Positions 7,079-15,176 of a stretch of DNA of 64,000 bases are shown here, piece after piece. A program made the position numbers and the translations under genes. Origin of the DNA: Rhodospirillaceae bacterium (GTDB taxonomy: Bacteria; Pseudomonadota; Alphaproteobacteria; Kiloniellales; DSM-21159); the NCBI GenBank assembly GCA_006969625.1, contig CP030885.1, forward strand, positions 2,677,430-2,741,429, in the 5' to 3' direction. Numbering within the stretch: position 1 is the first letter of the stretch; each line of letters starts with the position of its first letter. A model generated the notes under the pieces. The model did not search any database. It was not told where the DNA came from and saw nothing but the letters and a program-made list of their open reading frames with translations.

Positions 7079-8068
7079 ATGCCCAGCGGCTCGTCCCTCC
7101 TCTCGCGCTACGCCGAAGCCATCTACTGGATGGCGCGCTACGTCGAGCGGGCGGAGAACCTGGCGCGCATTCTCGACGTGCAGGAAAGCTTCAGCCGGGA
7201 CAGCCGCGGCAGCCACAACTGGTCCTCGGTCGTCGCCCTGAACGCCGACGACGCGGCCTTCTACGCGCGCCGTGCCGAGCCTTCCACCGAGGCGGTGCTG
7301 GATTTCTACATCCTCGACGAGAGCCATCCGGGTTCGCTGGTGTCGATCGTGCGGGCCGCGCGGGAGAACGCACGCACGCTGCGCCCACTGATCTCCACCG
7401 AGATGTGGATCAACCTCAACACCTTCTACAACCGCATGCGTTCCCTGCGGTCGGAGGACGTGGCCGAGGAGCGCCTGGCGCGCCTCTGCGCCACCGTCAA
7501 GGAGGCCTGCCAGACCCATACCGGAATCACAGAGGGCACCTTTTATCGGGACGAGGGCTGGTACTTCTACCAGATGGGCCGGATGATCGAGCGCGCCGAC
7601 CAGACCACTCGGCTGGTCGACGTGAAGTACCACCTGCTGCTGCCCAGCCCCGCCGACGTCGGCACGCCGCTCGATATCAGCCAGTGGAACGCCCTGCTGC
7701 GCTCGGCCGCCGCCTACCACGCCTTTCGACGCATGCACCCCTCGGGCATGACGCCGGCCTCGGTGTCCCACTTCCTGCTGTTCAATCCCTTCTTCCCGCG
7801 CTCGCTACTGGCCTGCACGGAGGCACTCGACGACACCCTCACGCAACTGCGCTCGACCTATGGCCTGCGCGGCGGGCGCAGCGCGCTGGAGACGCTCGAC
7901 GAACTCCGCGCCGTCCTGCGCGACAGTACGATCGACGCTGTGATGCGCAAGGGCCTGCACGAGTTCCTCGACTGGATGCAGACCCGGCTGATCGAGGTTA
8001 GTCTTGCCCTGGGAGAGGACTTCTTCGGATATCCTCCGGCCGCACAGGCGCAGAAGGCGAGCGGCTAG
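7079..8068 (+). CDS. Alpha-E domain protein (DUF403)
   Basis: A 329-residue alpha-helical protein of the alpha-E family, the constant partner of circularly permuted ATP-grasp enzymes. The N-terminus LLSRYAEAIYWMARYVERAENLARILDV and the internal FYQMGRMIERADQTTRLVDVKYHLLL are family signatures. It is separated by 12 bases from the ATP-grasp gene with a GGAG ribosome site, so they form an operon. The family is proposed, from genome context, to work with the ATP-grasp partner in peptide synthesis or modification; no biochemical role is established. Confidence 0.93.
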   Translation: MPSGSSLLSRYAEAIYWMARYVERAENLARILDVQESFSRDSRGSHNWSSVVALNADDAAFYARRAEPSTEAVLDFYILDESHPGSLVSIVRAARENARTLRPLISTEMWINLNTFYNRMRSLRSEDVAEERLARLCATVKEACQTHTGITEGTFYRDEGWYFYQMGRMIERADQTTRLVDVKYHLLLPSPADVGTPLDISQWNALLRSAAAYHAFRRMHPSGMTPASVSHFLLFNPFFPRSLLACTEALDDTLTQLRSTYGLRGGRSALETLDELRAVLRDSTIDAVMRKGLHEFLDWMQTRLIEVSLALGEDFFGYPPAAQAQKASG

Positions 8069-8125
8069 CCGCCGCAAGACCCGCAAGGACTGGTCCCGAG
8101 ACGGGGAAAGGGCTACCTGAAACGC

Positions 8126-8962
8126 ATGCCGAACGAGGCCTTGAACAGCGGGCTTTCGCCGGAGCCGGACACGGGCCTGCCGCAAACGCAGGATGCGCCC
8201 GCCCGGCGGCTTTCGGGGTCCGTGCCGGCCGTCCGCCGGCCGAGCCTTCCCGTCCCGCGCCAATCCTACTTTGTGCTGCGCGAGACCCCTTGCCCGTATC
8301 TGCCGGGCCGCCAGGAACGCAAACTGGTGACCGAGCTGCCGCCCGGCGACACCGCCCTTTACAGCGAGCTCAGCCGCGCCGGCTTCCGCCGATCGCACCG
8401 CTTCGCCTACCGTCCCGCCTGCAGAAGCTGCGAGGCCTGCATGCCGGTGCGGGTGCCGGTGGCGGGCTTCCGCCCCAGCCGCTCCCAGAAGCGCATCGCC
8501 CGGCGCAACGACGATCTGGTCCTCGCCAACCGCCCGGCACGCGCAGACGCCGAGCAGTACGACCTCTTCGTCGCCTATCTACAGGCGCGCCATGGCGACG
8601 GCGAGATGGCGAGCATGTCGTATGCCGACTATCGGTCCATGGTCGAGGACACGGTCCTGGCCACCCGTCTCGTCGAGCTGCGGGACGCGCAAAGGCGTCT
8701 GCGCGCCGCCTGCCTGGTCGACTGGCTGGAGGACGGGCCTTCGGCGGTCTACAGCTTCTTCGATCCGGCCGAACCGGACCGCTCGCTCGGCACCGAGGTC
8801 ATCCTGCGGCTGATCGGTGAGACCGAACGCCGCGGGCTGCCTTACGTCTACCTCGGCTACTGGATTTCCGAGAGCCCGAAGATGGCCTACAAGGCGCGCT
8901 TCGTGCCGATGGAGGGGTTGGGCGCGCAGGGCTGGCAAGTCCTGGAGACGCCAGCACGCTGA
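8126..8962 (+). CDS. bpt: Aspartate/glutamate leucyltransferase (Bpt)
   Basis: Transfers leucine from Leu-tRNA to proteins with N-terminal Asp or Glu, feeding the ClpS/ClpAP N-degron pathway. The N-terminal ATE domain shows YFVLRETPCPYLPGRQERK, and the CxxCxxC-like ACRSCEACMPVRVPV block. The C-terminal domain shows DWLEDGPSAVYSFFDP, LGTEVILRLI and YVYLGYWI. At 278 residues it is about 35 longer than usual because of a Pro-rich N-terminus; a downstream GTG (8221) could be the real start. It follows alpha-E by 57 bases on the same strand. clpS, clpA and aat are not in the window. Confidence 0.93.
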   Translation: MPNEALNSGLSPEPDTGLPQTQDAPARRLSGSVPAVRRPSLPVPRQSYFVLRETPCPYLPGRQERKLVTELPPGDTALYSELSRAGFRRSHRFAYRPACRSCEACMPVRVPVAGFRPSRSQKRIARRNDDLVLANRPARADAEQYDLFVAYLQARHGDGEMASMSYADYRSMVEDTVLATRLVELRDAQRRLRAACLVDWLEDGPSAVYSFFDPAEPDRSLGTEVILRLIGETERRGLPYVYLGYWISESPKMAYKARFVPMEGLGAQGWQVLETPAR

Positions 8963-9016
8963 CGGCCGGGCCGATCCATGCGATTCCCCCTCCCGCCGCC
9001 TGCAGGAGTGTGCAGA

Positions 9017-10162
9017 ATGGCAGGACCCGAAGACGGGAACGCGGCCATGTCCTTGAAGTCCGAGACCCTTCGCGACATTGCCATGAAGGGCGGCGGTTAC
9101 TATTCGCAGGCCACGACCGGCGCCCGCGACGTGATCGACGGCGCCGTGGAGTTGCTGCTGGGAGCGGTCGCGCGCATGGACCTGCGACGGGCGCGCCCCT
9201 TCACCATGACCGACATGGGCTGTGCCGACGGCGGCACCTCGATCACGGCGGTCGGGCGCACGCTGAGGAGGGTGCGGGCGTTGGCCCCGGAGCGGCCGAT
9301 CCAGGTGATCTACACCGACCTGCCACGCAACGACTTCAGCCAGGTCTTCCAGACCGTGCACGGCCTGACCGAGATCCCGACCTACGCCAACGACATCGAC
9401 AACCTCTACGTCTTCGCTTCGGCGACGTCCTTCCACCGGCCGATCGTGCCGCCCGCCACGCTGGACCTCGGCTTCTCGGCGACCGCCAGCCACTATATCA
9501 GCGAGACCCCGTGCCGGATCGCCAATCACGTGCACATGGTCGGCGCGGAGGGCGCGACGCGCGCCGCCTACGCCGAACAGGGCCGGCGCGACTGGCAGTC
9601 GATGCTGGAGATCCGCGCGCGCGAATTGGTGCCCGGCGGCCGGCTGGTGCTGTTGAACTTCGGTATCGACGAGCAGGGGCGCCATCTCGGCAGTACCGGC
9701 GGCGTCAAGATGTTCGACACCTTCGCCCGTCTGTGGCGCGAGCTGACGGAGGCGGACACGATCGGCGAGGAAGAGTTTCTGAATACCAACTTTCCGCAGC
9801 ACTACCGCACCGTCGCCGAATTCACCGCACCCTTCGAAGATCCCGCGAACCCGGTCTATCGGGCGGGACTGCGGATCGAGCACGTCGAGACCCGTATCGT
9901 CCCCTGCCCCTATGCCAGCGCCTTCGCCGAGCACGGCGATGCCGCCCGCTTCGCCCGCGAGTACATCCCAACCCTTCGCTCCTGGAGCGAGACATGCTTC
10001 GCGGCCGGCCTCGACCCGAGCCGACCGTTGGAGGAACGAGCGGCCATCCTGGACCACTTCTACGACAGCTACGAGGCCCTGGTGCGCGCCGCACCGGAAG
10101 GGCACGGCATGGATTACGTGCACTGCTACCTGGTCGCCGCCAAGTCCGCCGCAGCGGCCTGA
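9017..10162 (+). CDS. SABATH-type SAM-dependent carboxyl methyltransferase
   Basis: SAM-dependent methyltransferase resembling the SABATH family, which methylates carboxyl groups of small molecules (salicylate, jasmonate, indole acetate) and is best known from plants. Visible landmarks in order are IAMKGGGYYSQAT (family MKGG start), TMTDMGCADGGTS (SAM-binding loop), VIYTDLPRNDFSQVFQTV (the LNDLPGNDFN block), and SFHRPIVPPATLDLGFSATASHYIS (the block reading SFYxRLFP...SSYSLHWLS in plants). ATG 9017 is preferred over 8978 because AGGAG sits 9 bases upstream. The length of 381 residues is family-typical. The substrate cannot be predicted. It is close behind bpt (54 bases) and may be co-transcribed. 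Confidence 0.8.
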   Translation: MAGPEDGNAAMSLKSETLRDIAMKGGGYYSQATTGARDVIDGAVELLLGAVARMDLRRARPFTMTDMGCADGGTSITAVGRTLRRVRALAPERPIQVIYTDLPRNDFSQVFQTVHGLTEIPTYANDIDNLYVFASATSFHRPIVPPATLDLGFSATASHYISETPCRIANHVHMVGAEGATRAAYAEQGRRDWQSMLEIRARELVPGGRLVLLNFGIDEQGRHLGSTGGVKMFDTFARLWRELTEADTIGEEEFLNTNFPQHYRTVAEFTAPFEDPANPVYRAGLRIEHVETRIVPCPYASAFAEHGDAARFAREYIPTLRSWSETCFAAGLDPSRPLEERAAILDHFYDSYEALVRAAPEGHGMDYVHCYLVAAKSAAAA

Positions 10163-10327
10163 GCGCGCCGGCGCCGCTTATCCCCAATTTGTTGCGAGAT
10201 CGGGCGAACCCGCTTAAGGTCCGGCGCAGCTACGCCGTTTTTGCAGGTGCGCCATGCGGCGGGGCGATCCGCCGGCCGGGCAATCCGCCGGCGGCGGGTC
10301 ACTGGCAACACAGGGAGGACAAAACGA

Positions 10328-11431
10328 ATGGAGCGCCGTAAGTTTCTCAAGGGCGCCGGCGTCGCCGGTGTCGCCGCCGCCGGTGCGGCGGCGAGCGGTT
10401 TCCCGACGCCCGCGATCTCGCAAGGCATGCGCGAGCTGCGCATGGTCACCACCTGGCCGAAGAACTTCCCCGGTCTGGGCACGGGCGCCCAGCGCCTGGC
10501 GGACCGGATCACCGCCGCCACCGACGGCCGCATCACCGTGAAGCTGTTCGCCGCCGGCGAGCTGGTGCCCGCATTCGAGTCGTTCGACGCCGTCTCGGAA
10601 GGCACCGCCGACCTGTGGCATGGCGCGGCCTACTACTGGCAGGGCAAGTCGAAGGGCTTCAACTTCTTCACCGCCGTGCCAATGGGGCTGACCTACACCG
10701 AGATGAACGCCTGGCTGTACCATGGCGGCGGTCACGAGTTGTGGGTCGAACTGGGCAACGAATTCAACCTGATGCCCTTCCCGGCCGGCTCCACCGGTTC
10801 GCAGATGGGCGGCTGGTTCCGCAACGAGGTCACCTCGGTCGACGACTTCAACGGGCTGAAGTTCCGCATGCCGGGCGCGGGCGGCGAGGTGCTGCGTCAG
10901 CTCGGCGCCGCCGTCGTCAACCTGCCGGGCGGCGAGATCTTTCCGGCCCTGCAGTCGGGCGCCATCGACGCGACCGAGTGGGTCGGCCCGTGGAACGACC
11001 TGGCGTTCGGCTTCTACCGCGTGGCCAAGTTCTACTACTACCCGGGCTTCCACGAGCCGGGCTCCACGCTGGAGTGCACCTTCAACCTCGACGTCTGGAA
11101 CTCCTTCTCGGAGAGCGACCAGGCGCTCGTGGCGGCCTGCTGCGCGGCCGAGAACGATATCATGATGGCCGAGTTCAACGCCCGGAACGGCGACGCGCTG
11201 AACACCCTGATCAACGAGCACGGCGTGCAGCTGCGCAAGTTCGACCAGGAAATCTTCAACGCGTTCGCTGTGGCCTCGGCCGACGTGTTGGCGGACATGG
11301 CCGCCGAGTCGGCGATGGTCGACCGCATCTACACCTCGTACCAGGACTTCAAGGCCAAGGCGATGGAGTGGACGGCGCTGTCCGACCAGAGCTACGCCGA
11401 CATGCGCAAGATCGCGACCGACAGCATGTAG
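10328..11431 (+). CDS. TRAP transporter substrate-binding protein (DctP family), Tat-exported
   Basis: Periplasmic solute receptor of a tripartite ATP-independent periplasmic transporter, 367 residues. The N-terminus MERRKFLKGAGVAG is a twin-arginine signal. The mature part shows MVTTWPKNFPGLGTGAQRLADRI, GAAYYWQGKS, KFRMPGAGGEVLRQLGA and WVGPWNDLAFGFY, typical of the subgroup annotated for mannitol/chloroaromatic or 2-oxo acid ligands. ATG 10328 is chosen because it begins the Tat signal and has GGGAGG in place. A strong terminator follows, then the two membrane subunits, an order that favours excess receptor. The ligand is unknown. Confidence 0.93.
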   Translation: MERRKFLKGAGVAGVAAAGAAASGFPTPAISQGMRELRMVTTWPKNFPGLGTGAQRLADRITAATDGRITVKLFAAGELVPAFESFDAVSEGTADLWHGAAYYWQGKSKGFNFFTAVPMGLTYTEMNAWLYHGGGHELWVELGNEFNLMPFPAGSTGSQMGGWFRNEVTSVDDFNGLKFRMPGAGGEVLRQLGAAVVNLPGGEIFPALQSGAIDATEWVGPWNDLAFGFYRVAKFYYYPGFHEPGSTLECTFNLDVWNSFSESDQALVAACCAAENDIMMAEFNARNGDALNTLINEHGVQLRKFDQEIFNAFAVASADVLADMAAESAMVDRIYTSYQDFKAKAMEWTALSDQSYADMRKIATDSM

Positions 11432-11458
11432 GTTCGGGGCGTTCAGCACGGCAATGCG

Positions 11459-11497
11459 GCGGCCCGCCTCGGCGACGAGGCGGGCCGCTTCATTTTT
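11459..11497 (+). terminator. Rho-independent terminator after the TRAP receptor gene
   Basis: A 13-bp perfect stem (11459-11471 with 11476-11488), a GCGA loop and a downstream TTCATTTTT. It sits between the receptor and the membrane-subunit genes, so it probably sets their expression ratio. Confidence 0.9.
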
Positions 11498-11658
11498 CCA
11501 TCACAACCGCGCTGAAAACTGAGCTATACAGGCCGCGTTCGGCAGCGATGCGGCGGCCACAAGCCGTACGCTGCGGACCGCACGGCTGCGGCAGAGACGA
11601 AGCGCACACAAGCGCACCGGGGCCGGCTTCGGGAACAGGGAACACAATCAGGCTCGTC

Positions 11659-12873
11659 ATGTCGGTTACTGGCCAGTCGGGGCGCGCGGCGGGGTCGTCG
11701 CGCCCTCCCATGATCGTCGCGGCTTTGCTGCTCGTGCTGTTTTTCCTGCCCTGGGCGCAGTGGAGCATCCAGGGGGAGGAGCGCAGCCTTGCGGGTTACG
11801 AGGTCCTGCTACAGGGCTTCGCGGCCCCCACACTCAGCCGGCAGGCGGCCGAAGCGCGCATCGCCGAAGAGGATGCCGCGCTGGTCGGCGCCATCGAGCG
11901 GGCCGAGGAACGCGCCGCCGAGGCGATGGCAGAAGCGCGCGAAGCCCAGGCCGAAGCGGACGCCCAGCCTGCCGACACCACCCTGCAAAGCCGTGCGGAA
12001 CGCCGTCTGAGCAGCGCCGAGCGGGCGCAGGAACGCGTCGGCGATGCCGAGGCCGCGCTCCAGCGCTACCGGGGCATCGACCAGCAGCTCTGGACGCACA
12101 GTCTGTTCTTCGTCTACCCGATTTTGCTGCTGCTATTGCCGCTGGGCGCGCTGGCCACTGTGGCGCTGGCGTCAGCGGGGCGCAGCGCCACGACGCCGGC
12201 CATGCTGACCGCCCTCGGCGGGGCCTGGGCGCTGATGGCGCCGCATCTCTGGTTCGGCATGGCGGTCATCGATCAGCTCAGCGTCTTCGGCGCGCTGGTG
12301 TTCCTGCTGAGCCTCGCGATGGTGCCGGTGACCCTCGGGTTGGAGCGCACCGCGGACTGGATCGATCGGCTGAACATGACGGTCGGCACCAGCGTCGCCT
12401 GGCTGGCGCTGTTCATGGTGGTGGTTCAGTTCGCGCTGGTACTGATGCGCTACGTCTTCGGCATCGGCTCGATCATGACCCAGGAATCGGTGATCTATGC
12501 CCACGGCGCCCTGTTCATGATCGCCTCCGCCTACACGCTGCTGGTCGGCGGCCACGTACGAGTGGACGTTTTCTACCGCGAGGCGCCGCCACGCAAGAAG
12601 GCCTTGGTCGACCTGCTCGGCGTGGTCTGCCTGCTGATCCCGGTCTGCCTGCTGATCTGGCGTTACGCCCTACCCTACGTGCTCAGCTCCTGGGCCGTCT
12701 TCGAGGGCTCGCGCGAGACCAGCGGCATCCAGGGCGTCTACCTGCTGAAGACCTGCATGCTGGTCTTCGTCGTGCTGATGATCCTGCAGGGCCTGTCCCT
12801 CGCCTTTCGCTCCGCCCTCGTCATCGCCGGGCTGCGCGAGTCCGCCGGCGCCGCCACGGCCGGAGGGCACTGA
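11659..12873 (+). CDS. TRAP transporter small permease (DctQ) with long N-terminal extension
   Basis: Small membrane subunit of the TRAP transporter, 404 residues, about twice the usual 160-200. Residues ~233-395 are a DctQ domain (DWIDRLNMTVGTSVAWLAL, LMRYVFGIGSIMTQE, HVRVDVFY, SWAVFEGSRETSGIQGVYLLK). Ahead of it are a TM helix (~19-35), an Ala/Glu/Arg-rich predicted coiled coil (~58-137) and two or three TM helices (~148-228). The frame is continuous, so the extension is part of the product unless translation starts internally. The ATG at 11659 has only a weak ribosome site. The large-permease gene follows after 3 bases. Confidence 0.88.
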   Translation: MSVTGQSGRAAGSSRPPMIVAALLLVLFFLPWAQWSIQGEERSLAGYEVLLQGFAAPTLSRQAAEARIAEEDAALVGAIERAEERAAEAMAEAREAQAEADAQPADTTLQSRAERRLSSAERAQERVGDAEAALQRYRGIDQQLWTHSLFFVYPILLLLLPLGALATVALASAGRSATTPAMLTALGGAWALMAPHLWFGMAVIDQLSVFGALVFLLSLAMVPVTLGLERTADWIDRLNMTVGTSVAWLALFMVVVQFALVLMRYVFGIGSIMTQESVIYAHGALFMIASAYTLLVGGHVRVDVFYREAPPRKKALVDLLGVVCLLIPVCLLIWRYALPYVLSSWAVFEGSRETSGIQGVYLLKTCMLVFVVLMILQGLSLAFRSALVIAGLRESAGAATAGGH

Positions 12874-12876
12874 GCG

Positions 12877-14454
12877 ATGAAGGAAGCGCTCGACATCCTG
12901 ATGTTCATTACCGTCTGCGCGGTGCTGCTGACGGGCTTTCCGGTCGCCTTCACCCTCGCCGGCACGGCGCTGATCTTCGGCATGCTGGGCCTGGTCTTCG
13001 GCGTCTTCGACCCGACGACCTTCTTCGGCGCCATGCCGCAGCGCATCTTCGGCGTGATGACGAACGAGGTGCTGATCGCGGTGCCGCTGTTCGTCTTCAT
13101 GGGCGTCATGCTGGAGCGTTCGAAGGTCGCCGAGGAACTGCTGGAAAACATGGGCCGGCTGTTCGGCACCCTGCGCGGCGGCCTCGGCATCTCGGTTTCG
13201 GTCGTCGGCATGCTGCTCGCCGCCTCGACCGGCATCGTCGGCGCGACGGTGGTGACCATGGGCCTGCTGAGCCTGCCGACCATGCTGCGCAACGGCTACG
13301 ACCCCAAGCTGGCCTGCGGCTCGATCTGCGCCGCCGGCACGCTGGGCCAGATCATCCCGCCCTCCATTGTGCTCGTCCTGCTGGGCGACGTCGTCTCCAA
13401 CGCCTACCAGGAGACCCAGCTCTCGATGGGCAACTTCTCGCCGCAGACCGTCTCGGTCGGCGACCTCTTCGCCGGCGCTCTGCTGCCGGGCCTGATGCTG
13501 GTCGGCTTCTATGTCACGTATCAGCTCGTCAAGGCGCTGATCGACCCTGCCTCCTCGCCTGCCTTGCCCTACGACGAACGCCGGCGCGAGATGAGCCAGG
13601 GCCAGATCGTCTCCCAGGTGATGCATGCCCTGATCCCGCCGGTCGTGCTGATCGTCGCCGTGCTCGGCTCGATCCTGGCCGGCATCGCCAGCCCCACGGA
13701 GGCGGCGGGCGTCGGCGCCGTCGGCGCGTTGATGTTGGCCGGACTGAGGCTCGACGAGAAGCACGGCTGGTCGATCTACCTGTCCGGCCTGTGCCTGGTG
13801 GCCCTGCTGGTGCTGACCGGCTATGCCGACCTGCGCGTCATGCGCGACGAGATTCCGACCGACGACCTGCTGCTGATCGGCCTGGCGATCCTGCTCACCC
13901 TCGGCATCGCCTACGGCATGATCGTCAGCCTGATGCGGGTCTGGCGCGCCAACGTGCTGCGCGACGTCATGCAGGGCACGACACAGGTCTCTGCGATGGT
14001 CTTCACCATCCTGATCGGCGCGGCGCTGTTCAGCCTGGTGTTCCGGGGCCTGGGCGGCGAGGAAATGGTACACGAGTTCCTGACCGGCATGCCCGGGGGT
14101 CAGTGGGGCGCGATCGTCATCGTGATGATCGTCATGTTCATCATGGGCTTCTTCCTGGACTTCATCGAGATCACCTTCGTGGTCGTGCCGATCGTCGCGC
14201 CGGTGCTTTTCACCTTCGGCGTCGACCCGGTCTGGCTGGGCGTGCTGATCGCCATGAACCTGCAGACCTCGTTCCTGACGCCGCCCTTCGGCTTCGCCCT
14301 GTTCTATCTGCGCGGCGTGGCGCCGCCGGAAATCCAGACGATGCAGATCTACCGCGGCGTCGTCCCCTTCGTGCTGATCCAGATCGTCGCGCTGTTCATT
14401 CTCTCGGTCTTCCCCGAACTCGCGACCTGGTTCCCGACCGTGGTGTTCGGATAG
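12877..14454 (+). CDS. TRAP transporter large permease (DctM)
   Basis: The 525-residue channel subunit of the TRAP transporter, with about 12-14 hydrophobic segments. It has the conserved AASTGIVGATVVTMGLLSLP (first hairpin region), ICAAGTLGQIIPPSIVLVLLGDV, and the C-terminal FFLDFIEITFVVVPIVAPV and MNLQTSFLTPPFGFALFYLRGVAPPEIQ. It is longer than the standard 430 residues because of a central insertion (~290-370) with extra hydrophobic segments, a feature of the mannitol/chloroaromatic-type subgroup. GGAGGG precedes the ATG by a few bases. It ends 15 bases from the convergent RCK gene. Confidence 0.94.
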   Translation: MKEALDILMFITVCAVLLTGFPVAFTLAGTALIFGMLGLVFGVFDPTTFFGAMPQRIFGVMTNEVLIAVPLFVFMGVMLERSKVAEELLENMGRLFGTLRGGLGISVSVVGMLLAASTGIVGATVVTMGLLSLPTMLRNGYDPKLACGSICAAGTLGQIIPPSIVLVLLGDVVSNAYQETQLSMGNFSPQTVSVGDLFAGALLPGLMLVGFYVTYQLVKALIDPASSPALPYDERRREMSQGQIVSQVMHALIPPVVLIVAVLGSILAGIASPTEAAGVGAVGALMLAGLRLDEKHGWSIYLSGLCLVALLVLTGYADLRVMRDEIPTDDLLLIGLAILLTLGIAYGMIVSLMRVWRANVLRDVMQGTTQVSAMVFTILIGAALFSLVFRGLGGEEMVHEFLTGMPGGQWGAIVIVMIVMFIMGFFLDFIEITFVVVPIVAPVLFTFGVDPVWLGVLIAMNLQTSFLTPPFGFALFYLRGVAPPEIQTMQIYRGVVPFVLIQIVALFILSVFPELATWFPTVVFG

Positions 14455-14469
14455 GGCCGACGGCATCCT

Positions 14470-15162
14470 TCAGCCGCGAAGGTTGTCGCTGACGCCGCCG
14501 TCGTCGGCCACGGCGCTTGTGGCGGACCAACGCTCCTTCAGGTCTGCGAGCTGCTCCGAGGTGGTGATCAGCAGCACCTCGTCGCCGTCGCGCAATGCGG
14601 TGTCCGGATCCGGCAGCAGGAAGTCGTCGCCGCGATAGACGCAGATCGCCCGGGTCTTCTTCGGAAGCTGCAGCTCCTGCACGTTCGCCGGCCCCTCGTC
14701 GCCGACGCTCAGCGGGAAGAAGCGCACCTCGCCGCGCAGCATCGCGGAGACCTCCATCAGGTTCTTGCCCTCCAGGTTGTCGGCCAGATGGCGGGCGATC
14801 GTCTCATCCGGCACGATGGTGTCGGACAGGCCGAGCTCGCTGCAGATCGGCTCGTAGTCGGGGTCGAGGATCTGCGGCACGACCCGTGGGAAGCCGAGGG
14901 AGCGACCGACCAGAGCGGCCAGGATGTTGTCCTGGTCGTTGTCGGTCAGACAGTAGAGCACGTCGGTCGCCTCCGGCCCGAGTTCGCGCAGAATCGCCGG
15001 GCGGGTTCCGTCGCCGTGCAGATAGCCGGCGTCCAGCCCTTCGGCGAGTTGGTCGATCCGCTCCTTGTCGGCCTCGACGATCACCACTTCATGCCCGCGC
15101 CGCAACAGTCGGCGGGCGGTCGAAACAGCCAGCGAGGTCGAGCCGATCAGTGCGATGCGCAT
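14470..15162 (-). CDS. TrkA-type RCK/KTN regulator of potassium uptake (single unit)
   Basis: Cytoplasmic regulatory subunit for the TrkH-type channel encoded upstream, 230 residues. It contains one Rossmann (RCK-N) domain (~1-125: MRIALIGSTSLAVSTARRLL, VVIVEADKERIDQL, GDGTRPAIL, YCLTDNDQDNIL) and one RCK-C domain (~140-220). Classic TrkA has two such units (~460 residues), so this resembles KtrA-sized proteins. The dinucleotide loop reads GSTSLAVS instead of GxGxxG. The start at 15162 has GGAAG upstream and follows trkH by 14 bases. An extended reading of the same frame upstream is not supported. Confidence 0.88.
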   Translation of the reverse strand: MRIALIGSTSLAVSTARRLLRRGHEVVIVEADKERIDQLAEGLDAGYLHGDGTRPAILRELGPEATDVLYCLTDNDQDNILAALVGRSLGFPRVVPQILDPDYEPICSELGLSDTIVPDETIARHLADNLEGKNLMEVSAMLRGEVRFFPLSVGDEGPANVQELQLPKKTRAICVYRGDDFLLPDPDTALRDGDEVLLITTSEQLADLKERWSATSAVADDGGVSDNLRG

Positions 15163-15176
15163 GGGAGCTTCCTTCC

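Noticed and set aside
10615-11658. Upstream extension of the TRAP small permease frame through the receptor gene
   Set aside because: It is an off-frame shadow of the receptor gene and crosses a strong terminator; the real start is near 11659.
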